Shown piece by piece: positions 32,380-43,639 of a stretch of DNA of 64,000 nucleotides. A program made the position numbers and the translations under genes. How positions within the stretch are numbered: position 1 is the stretch's first letter; each line of letters begins with the position of its first letter. Source of the stretch: Megaustenia siamemsis (taxonomy: Eukaryota > Mollusca > Gastropoda > Stylommatophora > Ariophantidae); NCBI GenBank assembly GCA_032433765.1, contig JAVIAB010000041.1, forward strand, positions 77,118,335-77,182,334, given 5' to 3'. The notes beneath the pieces are model-generated. The model worked only from the letters and a program-made list of their open reading frames with translations. It was not told where the DNA came from and made no database searches.

Positions 32380-32906
32380 TGTGTAGTGGGCGTTGCAAAC
32401 GCTGCAATGTCATCATCGGTACGTGTCATGGTAACTGTTCACCTGGGATCTACGGACACGAATGCTCTGGGTCTTGATTCAATGTCTGTCCTTTATGTGA
32501 GGTAAAATCTGGAAAATGCCTACAATGTAAACATCCTGGCTATACCTTTAATGACACTTGTCCCGATGGTAATATTGGGCTACAGTGCGAACAGACGAGT
32601 TCTGATGGCTGTGTCATAATATGTGACCTGGAAAATGCAGACTGTACGTGCAAGGAAGCGTACTACGGGTCAAACTGCATTCTCAAATGTCCGGACAACT
32701 GTTTCAACGACACCTGTGAACAGTCAACCGCGAACTATACTTGCAAGGGAGCGTTCTATGGGTCAGACTGCACTCTCAAATCTCCGGACAAATGTTTGAA
32801 CGAAACCTGTGAACAGTTAATCGGGGCCTGCGACTCGTATGTCGATGATTCCCACGTTAAGATGAGTCTGCCGACTACAACAAACCCAAGCATATGGATA
32901 CCTTAA
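32380..32906 (+). pseudogene. EGF-rich (MEGF/scavenger-receptor-like) relic in one exon
   Basis: After TTTTGTGCAG, a single phase 1 frame runs 175 codons to a TAA, with one internal TGA at 32475-32477. It reads CSGRCKRCN, GNCSPGIYGHECSGS, (stop), FNVCPLCEVKSGKCLQCK, GCVIICDLENADCTC, KEAYYGSNCILKCPDNC, KGAFYGSDCTLKSPDKC, and a Thr-rich end. Repeated CxCKxAxYGSxC units are MEGF-like EGF repeats. The upstream 20 bp could be the end of an intron. It abuts the broken end of NL-F. It may be a decayed exon of the F5/8-EGF gene family or a duplicated fragment. Confidence 0.78.
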
Positions 32907-32929
32907 TATGTTTATGTGCTGGACATGGT

Positions 32930-33485
32930 TCATTTCTTTGTGTTTTTCCGTGAAGCCATGGCTCATAACTTGATGTGTTTCTGAGCTAGCCATGGCTCAT
33001 ATCTTAGCTTGTGTGTGTGTGCTGGTCATGGCTCATATCTTGGAGTGTGTCATGTTAGTAATATCTCATATCTTGGTGTGTCCGTGTTAATCATGTCTCA
33101 TATCGGTATGTGTGTCTGTGTTTACTCATATCGCATATCTTAGTGTGTATCTGTGTTAGTCATGTGCATGATTATGTTAGTCATATCTCATATCTTTGTG
33201 TGTGCATGTCTGTGTTTGTCACATCTCATATCCGTGTGTGGGCATGGCTATGTTAGTCACATCTCATATCCTTGTGTGGGCATGGCTATGTTAGTCACAT
33301 CTCATATCTTTGTGTGTGCATGTCTATGTCAGTCATGTCTCATATCTTTATGTGCATGTTTAAGTTAGTCATGTGTCATATACCTTGATGTTTGTCAGTG
33401 TTAGGCATGCCTCGTTTCGATGTGTGCATGTCTGTGTTAGTCACATCTCATATCTGTGTGTGTGCATGTCTGTGTTAGTCACGTC
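32930..33485. repeat. Degenerate minisatellite, unit about 35-40 bp
   Basis: Variants of TGTGTTAGTCACATCTCATA and TCTTTGTGTGTGCATGTC recur about 14 times with length variation. Confidence 0.88.
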
Positions 33486-33489
33486 TAGT

Positions 33490-33825
33490 GACTCGGGCAG
33501 ATGGTGCTCGTAAACCTGGGAGGGCCGACCATCTAAGTACAGAATCCCCCTACAGAAAAGACAATCTGCTGCCTAGCAGGAACATTGTGGACAATCATAG
33601 GCTAAGGAAAGCAAACCTGAATAAAATGCTGGCTGAAATCGGATGCACTGGGCCACTAGCGCAGAACACAGTGCAGGGTATTAACACAGTACAAAGGGTG
33701 TTCAATCAGAGTGGATCTGACAGACTCTAATTGGGATGTTCTGTCTGTGGGGGCGATCAACACACTTAACCTGACAGCTGACTTCATATGAGAGTCTGGA
33801 ATCCTACTGTGATTGAGTCCTAATC

Positions 33826-33868
<43 letters not shown>
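33490..33868 (+). mobile_element. Internally deleted NL-F: 5' leader joined to 3' tail
   Basis: 33490-33740 matches the NL-F leader (30112-30330) at high identity. It is followed directly by the NL-F 3' tail (GCTGACTTCATATGAGAGTC ... TTGAGTCCTAATC) and a (GA)n run at 33832-33867. The whole coding region is missing. It resembles a non-autonomous, SINE-like derivative. Confidence 0.8.
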
Positions 33869-33872
<4 letters not shown>

Positions 33873-33884
33873 CAGTAACATGTT

Positions 33885-34936
33885 TATAACCCGTAGATAA
33901 CAGACGGGTCACTAAAGTATTGCAACAAGCGGAGAAATATAGAAGGCTCCTTGGCCACCCCATGCACCAAAGAATATCTGGTTCCGGAATTGTACGACTA
34001 AAGAGGATCAACTTCGCTGCAACTGCCATTGAAATAACTACTGGAGACCCAGTACTTTCCCAAACAATATCAAAACCCTTGGGCCCATCTGAATGTCTCC
34101 TCATGGAAAACATAAAATACCAGAACTTTAGGAAAATATATCAGAAATCATGAACAAAAAAATCACCCAATCAGACACAGAAAGAAAACACGTAGCAGAA
34201 AAACACATACACGATCGATACCTTCAACTTTAAAGCAGAAACTGAGGCCATCAGAGATGCTGCAACACTGGCTACTCAACACAAAAATAACACACACAAT
34301 AAATTTGTGATTATGACTGATGCACTGTCAGTACTATCAGCTCTAAAAAGCCCCAAGAACAATGAACTAGATGATTTGAGAACAACCCTGGACCAACTAT
34401 GCAATAACTTCCAGAGAGTAGTCATTCAGTGGATACCATCACACTGTAATATACACGGGAACGAACGCGCAGACAAATTAGCTAAAGAGGGATGGAGATT
34501 ACCACAAGAGAACCATCCGCTCAGATATGATGAAGCTTAATCCATCCTCAAGGGTCAGTTCCATGAAAAATGGAAACGAGAACACCCAAAGCATAACGAG
34601 AGTGACGGATACCACCAAATATCAAGGAGGGATCAAGTCATCATACTTCGCCTATGCACTGGACACAATGAATGAGAAATCACATATTCACCAAATTCAA
34701 AATAGGTACAAATAGCCTATGCCACTGTACACTGGACAATATGACTACAAAACATGTCCTACAGGATTGCCCCCAATACACAGACCTAAGAAGGACAATG
34801 TGGTCCACGCCCACCTCCCTGGAAGAAAATCTATATGGAGCAATCGAATCGCTTAAACAGATAGCTGACTTCATGAGAGAGTCTGGAAACCTACTCTGAT
34901 TGAGTCTTGAACGCAGAGAGAGAGAGAGAGAGAGAC
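33885..34936 (+). mobile_element. NL-F 3' end with RNase H domain
   Basis: Frames read LQQAEKYRRLLGHPMHQRIS (post-RT), ETEAIRDAATLATQHKNN, FVIMTDALSVLSALKSP and VIQWIPSHCNIHGNERADKL (the RNase H DAL.. and SH..I.GNE.AD motifs). A zinc-like tail with CHCTLDNMTTKHVLQDC follows. It ends in (GA)n at 34914-34935. Frameshifts are present. Confidence 0.87.
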
Positions 34937-34960
34937 ATGCCCCAAAAATTTCATTTGAGT

Positions 34961-35945
34961 TCACTAATTAACGCTTCCTTATCAACGTACAAGATACAAA
35001 CCTCTGTAATCAACCAACAATATAATATCATGTCAATAGTTCACTAATTAATGCTTCCTTATCAACGTACAAGATACAAACCTCTGTAATCAACCAACAA
35101 TGTAATATCATGTCAATAGTTCACTAATTAACGCCTCCTTATCAACGTACAAGATACAAACCTCTGTAATCAACCAATAATATAATATCATGTCAATAGT
35201 TCACTAATTAACGCTTCCTTATCAACGTACAAGATACAAACCTCTGTAATCAACCAACAATATAATGTCATGTTAATAGTTCACTAATTAACGCTTCCTT
35301 ATCAACGTACAAGATACAAACCTCTGTAATCAAGCAACAATATAATATCATGTCAATAGTTCACTAATTAACGCTTCCTTATCAACGTACAAGATACAAA
35401 CCTCTGTAATCAAGCAACAATATAATATCATGTCAATAGTTCACTAATTAACGCTTCCTTATCAACGTACAAGATACAAACCTCTGTAATCAAGCAACAA
35501 TATAATATCATTTTAATAGTCCACTAATTAACGCTTCCTTATCAACGTACAAGATACAAACCTCTGTAATCAAGCAACAATATAATATCATGTCAATAGT
35601 TCACTAATTAAAGCTTCCTTATCAACGTACAAGATACAAACCTCTGTAATCAACCAATAATATAATGTCATGTCAATAGTTCACTAATTAACGCTTCCTT
35701 ATCAACGTACAAGATACAAACCTCTGTAATCAACCAACAATTTAATATCATGTCAATAGTTCACTAATTAACGCTTCCTTATAACGTACAAGATACAAAC
35801 CTCTGTAATCAAGCAACAATATAATATCCTGTCAATAGTTCACTAATTAACGCGTCCTTATCAACGTACAAGATACAAACCTCTGTAATCTAGCAACAAT
35901 ATAATATCATGTCCATAGTTCACTAATTAACGCTTCCTTATCAGA
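34961..35945. repeat. 80-bp satellite, about 12.3 units
   Basis: The unit starts TCACTAATTAACGCTTCCTT and contains CAAGATACAAACCTCTGTAA. Units are about 95% or more alike, with one 79-bp unit near 35780. The last unit is cut after CCTTATCA by a SINE-1-like fragment. Confidence 0.97.
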
Positions 35946-36077
35946 GTGGTCAGGGTTCGATCCCCAGAAGTGGGGCGAGGTTCCCGGGTTTGTCCAGCCT
36001 CTATAAAAGGTACGGGGAATATTTTTTCCAAGAAGTAAAGGCGGCCTGGCGTGATACCGACCACATTACCCAAAATG
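35946..36077 (+). mobile_element. SINE-1-related fragment, truncated at both ends
   Basis: It begins at the B box (GGTCAGGGTTCGATCCCC) and continues with SINE-1-like body, including GGTACGGGGAATATTTTTTC and CGTGATACCGACCACATTAC, before stopping at CCCAAAATG. It is more diverged from the two full copies than they are from each other, perhaps a sister subfamily. Confidence 0.72.
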
Positions 36078-36455
36078 TAGCCGTTCTCGTTTATAGTTGT
36101 CGTTGTTTTTAATTTTAATGTGTATAGATTTAGTCTTCTCTTTTATGTTCTATATTTATTAAATAATCGTGGCTTATGCTTACACAAATATAAAATAGGA
36201 ATAGTTTTTGTTAGTAAAAATAGTGATAGCTGAATGTTTTTGTTAGAGATTTATATAGAAGAGAACGACAAAAACAACCTACCACAGTCACTTTTGAACA
36301 GCGATACAAATCATTTTAAAAGTATTTCTAGAATTGTGCTATCATGTTTTTATCAAATACGTTTATAGTACAATTAAAATAGTGCATCAATTAACGGTTT
36401 TCGTTTAGTGAGTACAAGTATTACCAAACAGATGCGAAATAGTGTAATGCTTCTC
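36078..36455. other. Non-coding stretch
   Basis: No gene. A short inverted match (GTTGTCGTTGTTTTT near 36090 and its partner near 36265) could be a small MITE-like remnant, but it is too weak to call. Confidence 0.35.
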
Positions 36456-36800
36456 TGTCTTCTTCTTTCTTTCCTCATTTGCCTCACAGCTTCGAGGAGA
36501 AATACAGTTTGCGACCTTTTGTTCTTTTATTAGTTTCTTCTACTTTTATGTACGCTAGTGATTCTACTGTTCTATCAATCCATCTTTTTTCGTGGCTGAC
36601 CACTGGTTCTGCAGTCATTGGATGTTTGTTTTGATCGTTCTTTCTTATCAAGTTGGTGAAACATTGTATCTGTTGTTTCTTTATAAATATATAATGGGAA
36701 TCACTTCTAGCTTATTTCTCAGCTCTTCATTTCTTCACAAATTTGACTTGCCGTTGACTATTGTGTCTCTTCATGTCGAATTTTCTTCTGTCCATTTCTT
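36456..36800 (-). mobile_element. NL-E 3' end, minus strand, degenerate
   Basis: The minus strand shows KETTDTMFHQLDKKERS, SGQPRKKMD and KRTKGRKLYFSS, the NL-E tail as in 21950-22090. Confidence 0.6.
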
Positions 36801-36896
36801 CTTGTTTTAAATCGATATTTCTTGCCAGTTTCTATCTCGTTTACTTTGTGCTTTCCCCTCCAGTATGATTTGCAGTAGACTATTGTGTCATTTCCC

Positions 36897-37440
36897 AGTG
36901 TAAAACTGAAATAAAAATAAGAATAGAAATGGCAAAAAGTAATTTTAATATCAAGAATAATATGCTAACATCACAACTAATAACACAAGGGCTAAAACAT
37001 AGAGTAGCAATTTGTTACATCTTTTCAATATTCATGTATGGTGCAGAAACAAAGACATTAAATCAGAAAACTGAACAGGAGATTGAAGCCTTAGAAATGT
37101 GGATTTATAGAAGAATAGAAATAATTGGATGGAAAGAAAAGAAAACCAGGGATCATGTCTTACAACAACTAAACATGAAAGGTGAACTACTAAACACAAT
37201 TCAAACAAGACAAATGAGATATTTGGGGCATGTTAAAAGACACCAACCTTCTAAAATTAATCTTAAAAGGGAAAATACAAGGTAAAAGAGGCAGAGGCAG
37301 ACCAAGACTAACATGGACGAGTAACATAAAAAAATGGACAAGTCAACCTATAACAACCTGTACCATCAAAGCAAGAGACAGAGCGTAATAGTGCTCCATG
37401 GTAGCCAACCTTCGATGCGGAGACGGCACTCAATGATGAT
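36897..37440 (+). mobile_element. NL-A 3' end with (GAT)n tail
   Basis: A 118-codon open stretch reads MAKSNFNIKNNMLTSQ, CYIFSIFMYGAETKTL, EMWIYRRIEIIGWKEK and TRQMRYLGHVKRH. After a frameshift it continues GKRGRGRPRLTWTSNIKKW and SMVANLRCGDGT. It ends in GAT repeats that run into an (AT)n tract. Confidence 0.87.
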
Positions 37441-37445
37441 GATGA

Positions 37446-37487
<42 letters not shown>

Positions 37488-37510
37488 TCATCATCATCAT
37501 CATTGAGTAT
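37431..37510. repeat. (GAT)n-(AT)n-(ATC)n mirror-like microsatellite
   Basis: CAATGATGATGATGATGAT, then about 40 bp of AT, then ATCATCATCATCATCATTG. The outer arms are reverse complements, as if two NL-A tails met tail to tail. Confidence 0.85.
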
Positions 37511-37692
37511 TTCTTTACATTTGAATTAGTTTGATGTCATAGTGGCTGCATGTAGTTTTTTACTCTGTTCTAGATGATCTGTTTCAATGATTTGTGCGAC
37601 AGTCTGGTTGTGAAAAATGTGTTCTGCTATTCCCGTTGTATTGATGATTGCTGTGACGGTGGATGGGGCGGAAGTATCAGAAATGATCAACA
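37510..37692. repeat. Repeat R2, copy 1
   Basis: About 183 bp, almost identical to 39134-39319 (TTTCTTTACATTTGAATTAG through GAAATGATCAACAG). It is followed here by (AT)n. No coding assignment. Confidence 0.85.
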
Positions 37693-38604
37693 GATATATA
37701 TATATATATATATTTGTATGCACTTAGTGATTTCAGGACGTTTTCTTTCTACATAGATACATGATATGCTTTAATCAAACATGAACATCGCAAGAATGAA
37801 TTCTCAGAAATAATATTTATCATTTATTTTTTCTTAAAACAGATAGTAACTAGCTCAATGAATTTAGAAAATGTGGGGTCAAGACTTTCACCCGTGACTG
37901 GGCCGTGAGTTTGACCTGATCATGACCTTACTACATCTCCCAGCGGTGGTTCTGGAACCAAATTAACATGTCCTGCGAAGCGATTAGAGACTAAATATAG
38001 AAGGAAATTCGCTACCCAAAAGCATTGTGATGAGCTCGGATATGTTGGTCCGAAAGTAGTAAATAGCATAGCTTTGATGCCACACACAAAATGTGCATCT
38101 ACATCCATGTCCTTTTGAGGGCGGAAGATGGTCAGAAGTAATGTTTAAGTGAACGTCAGACAGACAAAACAAGAAAGAAAGAAAGAAAGAAAGAAAGAAA
38201 AAAAGAAAGAAAGAAATGAAGAACAAATTTAAAATAAAAAGCAACAGAGATAGCACAGATCACTTAGTTGCATTTAAAATGAAGACATAACTATCGAGCC
38301 CTAGGATATGAAAGCCGAGGAAACTTGCATACAGTGAAGCCCACATTTACTAGAGTAAAGAACACGTACATTTGGACAACTTTGACAATTCTCGAAATGA
38401 CGCATATTATAAGGAAAATGAGAAAACGTAAAAAAGGAAAGAACATGTTATCTTAATGGACCACTGTTAAAGATAAGAATAATACAGAAATCGAGGTGAT
38501 AGTGGTAAAACAGAAGAGCTGAAGTTGGATGAATATTTGGCATAAATTAAAGACAAACACGATAATTAAGGGAATAGACGTCACACGATATAGTTGTACA
38601 CTTT
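37693..38604. other. Non-coding stretch with a (GAAA)n tract
   Basis: (GAAA)n lies at about 38169-38217. No gene was recognised. Confidence 0.5.
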
Positions 38605-38932
38605 ACATCACTGGTTATAGTATATCCAATGTAGTTGTAGTTCTGAACTGTCTCCATTAATATTCCTTCAATTTTGATATCTACTTGTGGGTTTTGAGTA
38701 TTTTCTTTATTTATGATCATAGTATTAGTATTTTTGACATTCATATCTAGTCCACATTTTTTGCTTGTTATGTTTATTTCATTAAGTGATTGTTGTAGAT
38801 CTTTAGGATTTTCTGCTAGTAGTACAGTATCATCAGCATATCTTAGGTTATTGATTATCTTTCCATTTAATTTGTAGGCCTGGCATCTCTGTGATGTTTT
38901 TAAAGATTTGCTCAGTGTATAGATGTTGCTCT
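38605..38932 (-). mobile_element. NL-A reverse transcriptase fragment, minus strand
   Basis: The minus strand gives the segment from NNLRYADDTVLLAE through LQQSLNEINMTSKKC, MNVKNTNTMIINKENTQNPQ and VQNYNYIGYTITSD. It is close to the first NL-A copy and truncated at both ends. Confidence 0.85.
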
Positions 38933-39133
38933 TACCTTGGATATTTGTTGGGGAAGTCAGGTGACGTCATGTACCCCGTGCTTTCACTGGCCCATAGCTT
39001 GGTAGCGACACACTGAGATGCAACTGGTGCATTATTCCATTTATTACTAGACAACCAGGGTACAGGAAAGCAAGTAACTTGTGTTATTTATTATTATACA
39101 GCGCTTAGCTGTATGTACTTGTAGCATGTTTCA
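38933..39133. other. Non-coding spacer
   Basis: Nothing recognised. Confidence 0.4.
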
Positions 39134-39319
39134 TTTCTTTACATTTGAATTAGTTTGATGTCATAGTGGCTGCATGTAGTTTTTTTTTACTCTGTTCTTG
39201 ATGATCTGTTTCAATGATTTGTGCGACAGTCTGGTTGTGAAAAAGTGTGCTGCTATCCCCGTTGTATTGATGATTGCTGTGACGGTGGATGGGGCGGAAG
39301 TATCAGAAATGATCAACAG
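39134..39319. repeat. Repeat R2, copy 2
   Basis: Nearly identical to 37510-37692. Here it continues into unrelated sequence and then an NL-A tail. Confidence 0.85.
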
Positions 39320-39432
39320 TTCCGAAAGCAAAAACAGCAATGTGTGTGGTACACAAGAGACATATTTAGGGCACGAAAGAAGAATATGGCTCAAAACCGA
39401 CAAAGAGATTGGAGCCTCATCACTTACTATTC

Positions 39433-39512
39433 CAAAGAAAGCCATGAAGAGCGGAATGGCGTTCCATGGTAGCCAACCTTCAATACGGAGACGGCACTCA
39501 ATGTTGATGATG
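39433..39512 (+). mobile_element. NL-A extreme 3' tail
   Basis: CATGGTAGCCAACCTTCAAT ... GACGGCACTCAATG, then GATGATGATAG. It is only about 80 bp and may be the 3' tail of a composite element that includes R2. Confidence 0.72.
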
Positions 39513-39964
39513 ATAGATATATATAATGCTACGATCGTTTTAATGCTCTTCTTTAGGGCAAGCAACTGTGTAGAGCTAGTGATAGGAGAAATACAGCGCA
39601 GAAATATACTAACAAATGTTAATCACACTTTCATAAGCTGAAAAAGAACACATAAATAAAAGAGAAAGAGATTCAATAAATTAATGTGAACATGTGAAGC
39701 TAAAAGATAATTAGGATAATTCGTGAGCAGCTTGCCGATAACGAAGAATATGGTTGGAAAAATGTGAAATGAAAATACATTCAATGGTGGAATGAACAAT
39801 CAAAGAAGATGTGAGAGGACAAAATAAAAACGACGCATGTATCAACAACAAACATTAATCAGACTGCAGTAGGACTTTGAGAGACGAAGGAATGTAATGT
39901 AATAGCTTTTCGCGGAATCAATCCCGATACGGCGTCCAGATTCATAAATGTAAGTAAACTCACA
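39513..39964. other. Non-coding stretch
   Basis: Nothing recognised. Confidence 0.4.
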
Positions 39965-40265
39965 CCGCTTGCATATCTTCTACTTCTTTCTTTCCTCATC
40001 AGCCTTTCAGCATCGAGGGGAGATATAATTTGCGATCTTTTGCTCTTCTGTTCATCTCTGCTGCTGTTATGTTTCCTAGTGCTTCTAATAGTCCATCGAT
40101 CCATCTTTATCGTGGTCGATCCTTGGGTCTGGTGTTCTCACAACGTTTGTTGAAGGCTCGTTATGTTGTGTTTTGATCTTTCTGCCTTGTCACGTGGCCA
40201 AACCATTTTATCTGGTGTTTCCTTATATATTCTATGGCGGGGGCTATTCCTAGCTTTTATCATTC
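39965..40265 (-). mobile_element. NL-E 3' end, minus strand
   Basis: The minus strand reads LGIAPAIEYIRKHQIKWFGH, VTRQKDQNTT, RWIDGLLEALGNITAAEMN and RRAKDRKLY, the NL-E tail, with a few stops. Confidence 0.78.
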
Positions 40266-41549
40266 ACAAAATAGTTTAACAATAATTAGCTATTAAGTAA
40301 TGAAGAAAATTAAACATATGACTTCATTTTAACTATTTGAAGATGGGAAGCTTCGCACATTTGTATGCGAATATGTGTCTGGTAGATGTTATTTAGAAGT
40401 TGGGTCAGCTTGGTTTGTTCTCACTTTTACGTGTCAAAATATCGTGGCCTCTAACTTGGAGTAAAGCCAAATCTTACATCAGATTTATTTATTTCCCACT
40501 TAACTGTATTAGTTGTGTTTTCATAGTCCTGTCACTACGTGCATACGGTCACTGCTGCATTCTACAGGTGGTCTTGTTGAAACATCTGCTACAATATTAG
40601 CAGATTTAATTTATCCACATTGGCTAATTAAGTGATCTCGTAGACTTAGTTTGATGCATAGAACATGTTTTTATACCACTGTTGTTAGTGAGAGGGTGAT
40701 TTAAAATAAAATAATACGACGCTGTGGGTGAGAACTGTGTAAGTGAATGATTAAGTATGTAGTGGAAACAATCAACACATAAAGTTATTGTAAAGCTGGA
40801 ATAACAACAGGTTGAATCATACTATAGCTTAACTACTGCTGTGTTACAAAGATTACTTGAGACGAACTCTTCTTAGTGGCTTATTGAAAACATTTAAAAA
40901 AGAAAATAGTCCAATGTTTGGGCCCGGCGACAGGTTTCGTGGTTGTTAGAAAACAAATAGACATTTGTGTCCAGACTTAATCTAGGGACACATTCAAATA
41001 ACTAGACAAGAACGTGAAATATTTGTGGGGGGAGATAATATCTATCTCAGAAGACTAGAATTTGTCACCAACTGAATTGTACTGGTAGTCAGATTGGGGA
41101 AGGTTTTCTGCAATTTATTGAGATTTACAAACAAGGACAAATATTATCTCCAAATATGAACAGTTGTAGGTGGAGTATTGTCTCAAGAAACGTGTCAGTC
41201 CCCCCTCCTCCCCCCATGTGTTTCTAATGGTAGTTTTCACTTCCCTGTCAGACACTGTCATATGAGATTGCGCTTTGGATGTGACACAAAATGGCGGTTC
41301 TTTCTCTGCCTGGTAAGAGAGAAAGTGTGATTTCAAAATGCTGTGTGTTTCTGTATGAGGATTCTTTGGTGGAATATACCAAGCTCAAGGTGTATCCACG
41401 TGCTGAAGAGATGTATGACTGCGGTTAGCCAGTCTTTATTGTTGGGACGGCATGTAGGTCGTGCGTCCGAGTGAGTCTAGGCCGTGCCCACTTTCAGCGA
41501 CGAAATCAACAATGACGACTAGAAGTTGAAGCACTACTAGGTCTAAAGT
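40266..41549. other. Region without a recognised gene
   Basis: No domain, array or exon. The last about 150 bp may be the leader of the NL-B copy that follows. Confidence 0.4.
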
Positions 41550-42170
41550 ATGTATGTATTACATACTGGAACTGTGCCTCAATAAAGTCGGTCCATTCTT
41601 GATGATCTACTGTGCGGCGCCAATATAATGATTTTGCAAGAAGTACTTCTTGGTGATAGGACAGTTAGTGCCCCTGGATTTCACTGTTTCTACAACAGAC
41701 TACACCTTGGACACGTCATCCCTGTACGAAACAACATGGTGGCAGTTGAGGTTGATATGCCTGCGTGGGACAGTGAAGACTTTCAGGTACACGCGGCTAG
41801 GATGCAGACCCCAGTTCATTTCATTGTTGTAAATGTGTATGCTTGTAATGGGAAGGTGGACACACAACAATGGCAGAATCTCTTCGCTCTTGGGCAGGAG
41901 AATGCCATTTTCTGCGGAGACTATAATGCTAGAATCAGCCAGTGTGGTTGTGTTATAACCAACAAGCATGGGCAAGACCTAGAGGATGCACTCGTGTCAG
42001 CCGATTTAGTGTGCTTGAATAATGAAAGGCCAAGCAGAATGCCCGTTCGACTGCGAGATTGATAGTGTCATAGACCCGACGCTGGTATCTTCAATCTTCG
42101 CACCTGTATGCATGTTAAATCTACTAGAATTCCATGTGAGTGACCATTCTACGTGTGTCATTATATAAAG
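41550..42170 (+). mobile_element. NL-B endonuclease domain, 3'-truncated
   Basis: It begins ITYWNCASIKS. After a frameshift a 144-codon open stretch reads MILQEVLLGDRTVSAPGFHC, FIVVNVYACNGKVD, ENAIFCGDYNARISQCG and LVCLNNERPSRM. After another shift it reads SVIDPTLVSS and HVSDHSTC. The QE, GDYNAR and SDH blocks define an APE-type endonuclease. Homologous minus-strand sequence lies at 54480-54690. Confidence 0.83.
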
Positions 42171-42894
42171 GCAGGAATAGAAGACAGAAAAAATACGCTC
42201 AATACCTTTCATTATGAGATCTGAGAACAGACCAGGGCGCCATTAGCGAAATCAGATATTTTTCTTATATTTAGACGACCAAGCCAGTCAGGCATATTTT
42301 GTTAAATAGTTACTGTCATTAAAACATCTAGCATTTAGTCTGTTCTTTATGTTCACTATTAAGAATAAGAAGGGATGGTTGAGATACCCTTTTTTATCAG
42401 TTTGAATCTTATCTTCTAACGGCAGGGGGTAAATAGTGTTTTTTCCAGTAGTTGATTAATGAAGGCATACATTTCATTGTAATTACTCACTACACGTAGC
42501 ACAAATATAACTAACACACGGTCACAAATTCACTAACAGAAACATTGCAATGAAGGTAAAAAAAAAACCAATTATTCAAATTTCGACAACAATGAACGTG
42601 ACAGAAAGACCAAGATAGCTCTTTAGCGAAAGAAGGTTTCCCTAGTACGCTTATGTCACAGCTCACATTGAAGTCACTAACTTGATTATAACCAAACGTT
42701 GGCATAGAAATGCAACATGAAGTCGACAGGTTATGGAAGCTCCTAGGGAAGACCACACAACTCAATGCTGCGGTCAATATGTAAACAGGTTCTTTTCTAA
42801 CCTCTAAAAGAATATACTAGCTTTTTACTTGTCTATATTATAATTTTTAGATAGCCGGGCTTCACAAATAGTCTACCTAGCCTAGAATATGCGC

Positions 42895-42965
<71 letters not shown>

Positions 42966-43639
42966 TTTGTGTAAGTTTTTTGAATAGTGTTTCAAGTATA
43001 CGACAACCTAAACGGTGAGGCACAGACATCTATTATTACATATCGAATGATTAAGTTAGAGGTTAGGGAGAGGTGGACAGAGGGATGAAAGATGGGATGA
43101 CGAGATGAGAAAGAGATATGTTACGTGTCAGTATAGAGAAATAATTGTACAATTTAAAAATGCAACTTATACTTGCAGAGAGGCGACGTGTATTAGACAA
43201 TCAAGCTAGACGTAGACTCCAGGTTGTAAAAGTGAGCAATCTCAGCCGACATAGTCGAGGGGCCATATGTAATAAGATGGGTAAATAGAGGGGCAGGTGT
43301 TAGTAGAGACACCCCAGGCAGACATGGTCTAGAAACAATGGCGGTGGGAGATAGAGGAATCAGTGATACAGACCCAACGTATTTTTGGTTCCCGAGGAAG
43401 ATATGGCAGGTGTGGTGAATCAACGTCAAAGTAGGGGAGAGAAAAAGGGAGAGGGATCAGAGTCAAGTCGCCTGAACAAGAGATTTGAACACTGAAGGAG
43501 AATAACCATGATGGAGATAAATAGGGATGTTGTGGAAATAAGGTCCAAGAGTAGCTGTAGACAAGTTGCTAATAAACAACAGAGAAATGGGGCACCAGAA
43601 GTTGATAATAGAGCATTAGTGTAATAGGAGTACATATAA
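42171..43639. other. Region without a recognised gene; (TA)n at 42896-42962
   Basis: A 66-bp pure TA tract is present. 43190-43640 has weakly proline/leucine-rich minus-strand frames that may belong to the Penelope relic's 3' flank, but no motif confirms it. Confidence 0.4.

Noticed and set aside
34961..35945. CRISPR-like regular spacing
   Set aside because: This is a head-to-tail satellite with no unique spacers, in eukaryotic DNA.
37574..37756. Cysteine-rich plus-strand frame (CCYPRCIDDCCDGGW in the second copy)
   Set aside because: It lies in repeat R2, the two copies differ in frame, and no exon boundaries are present.
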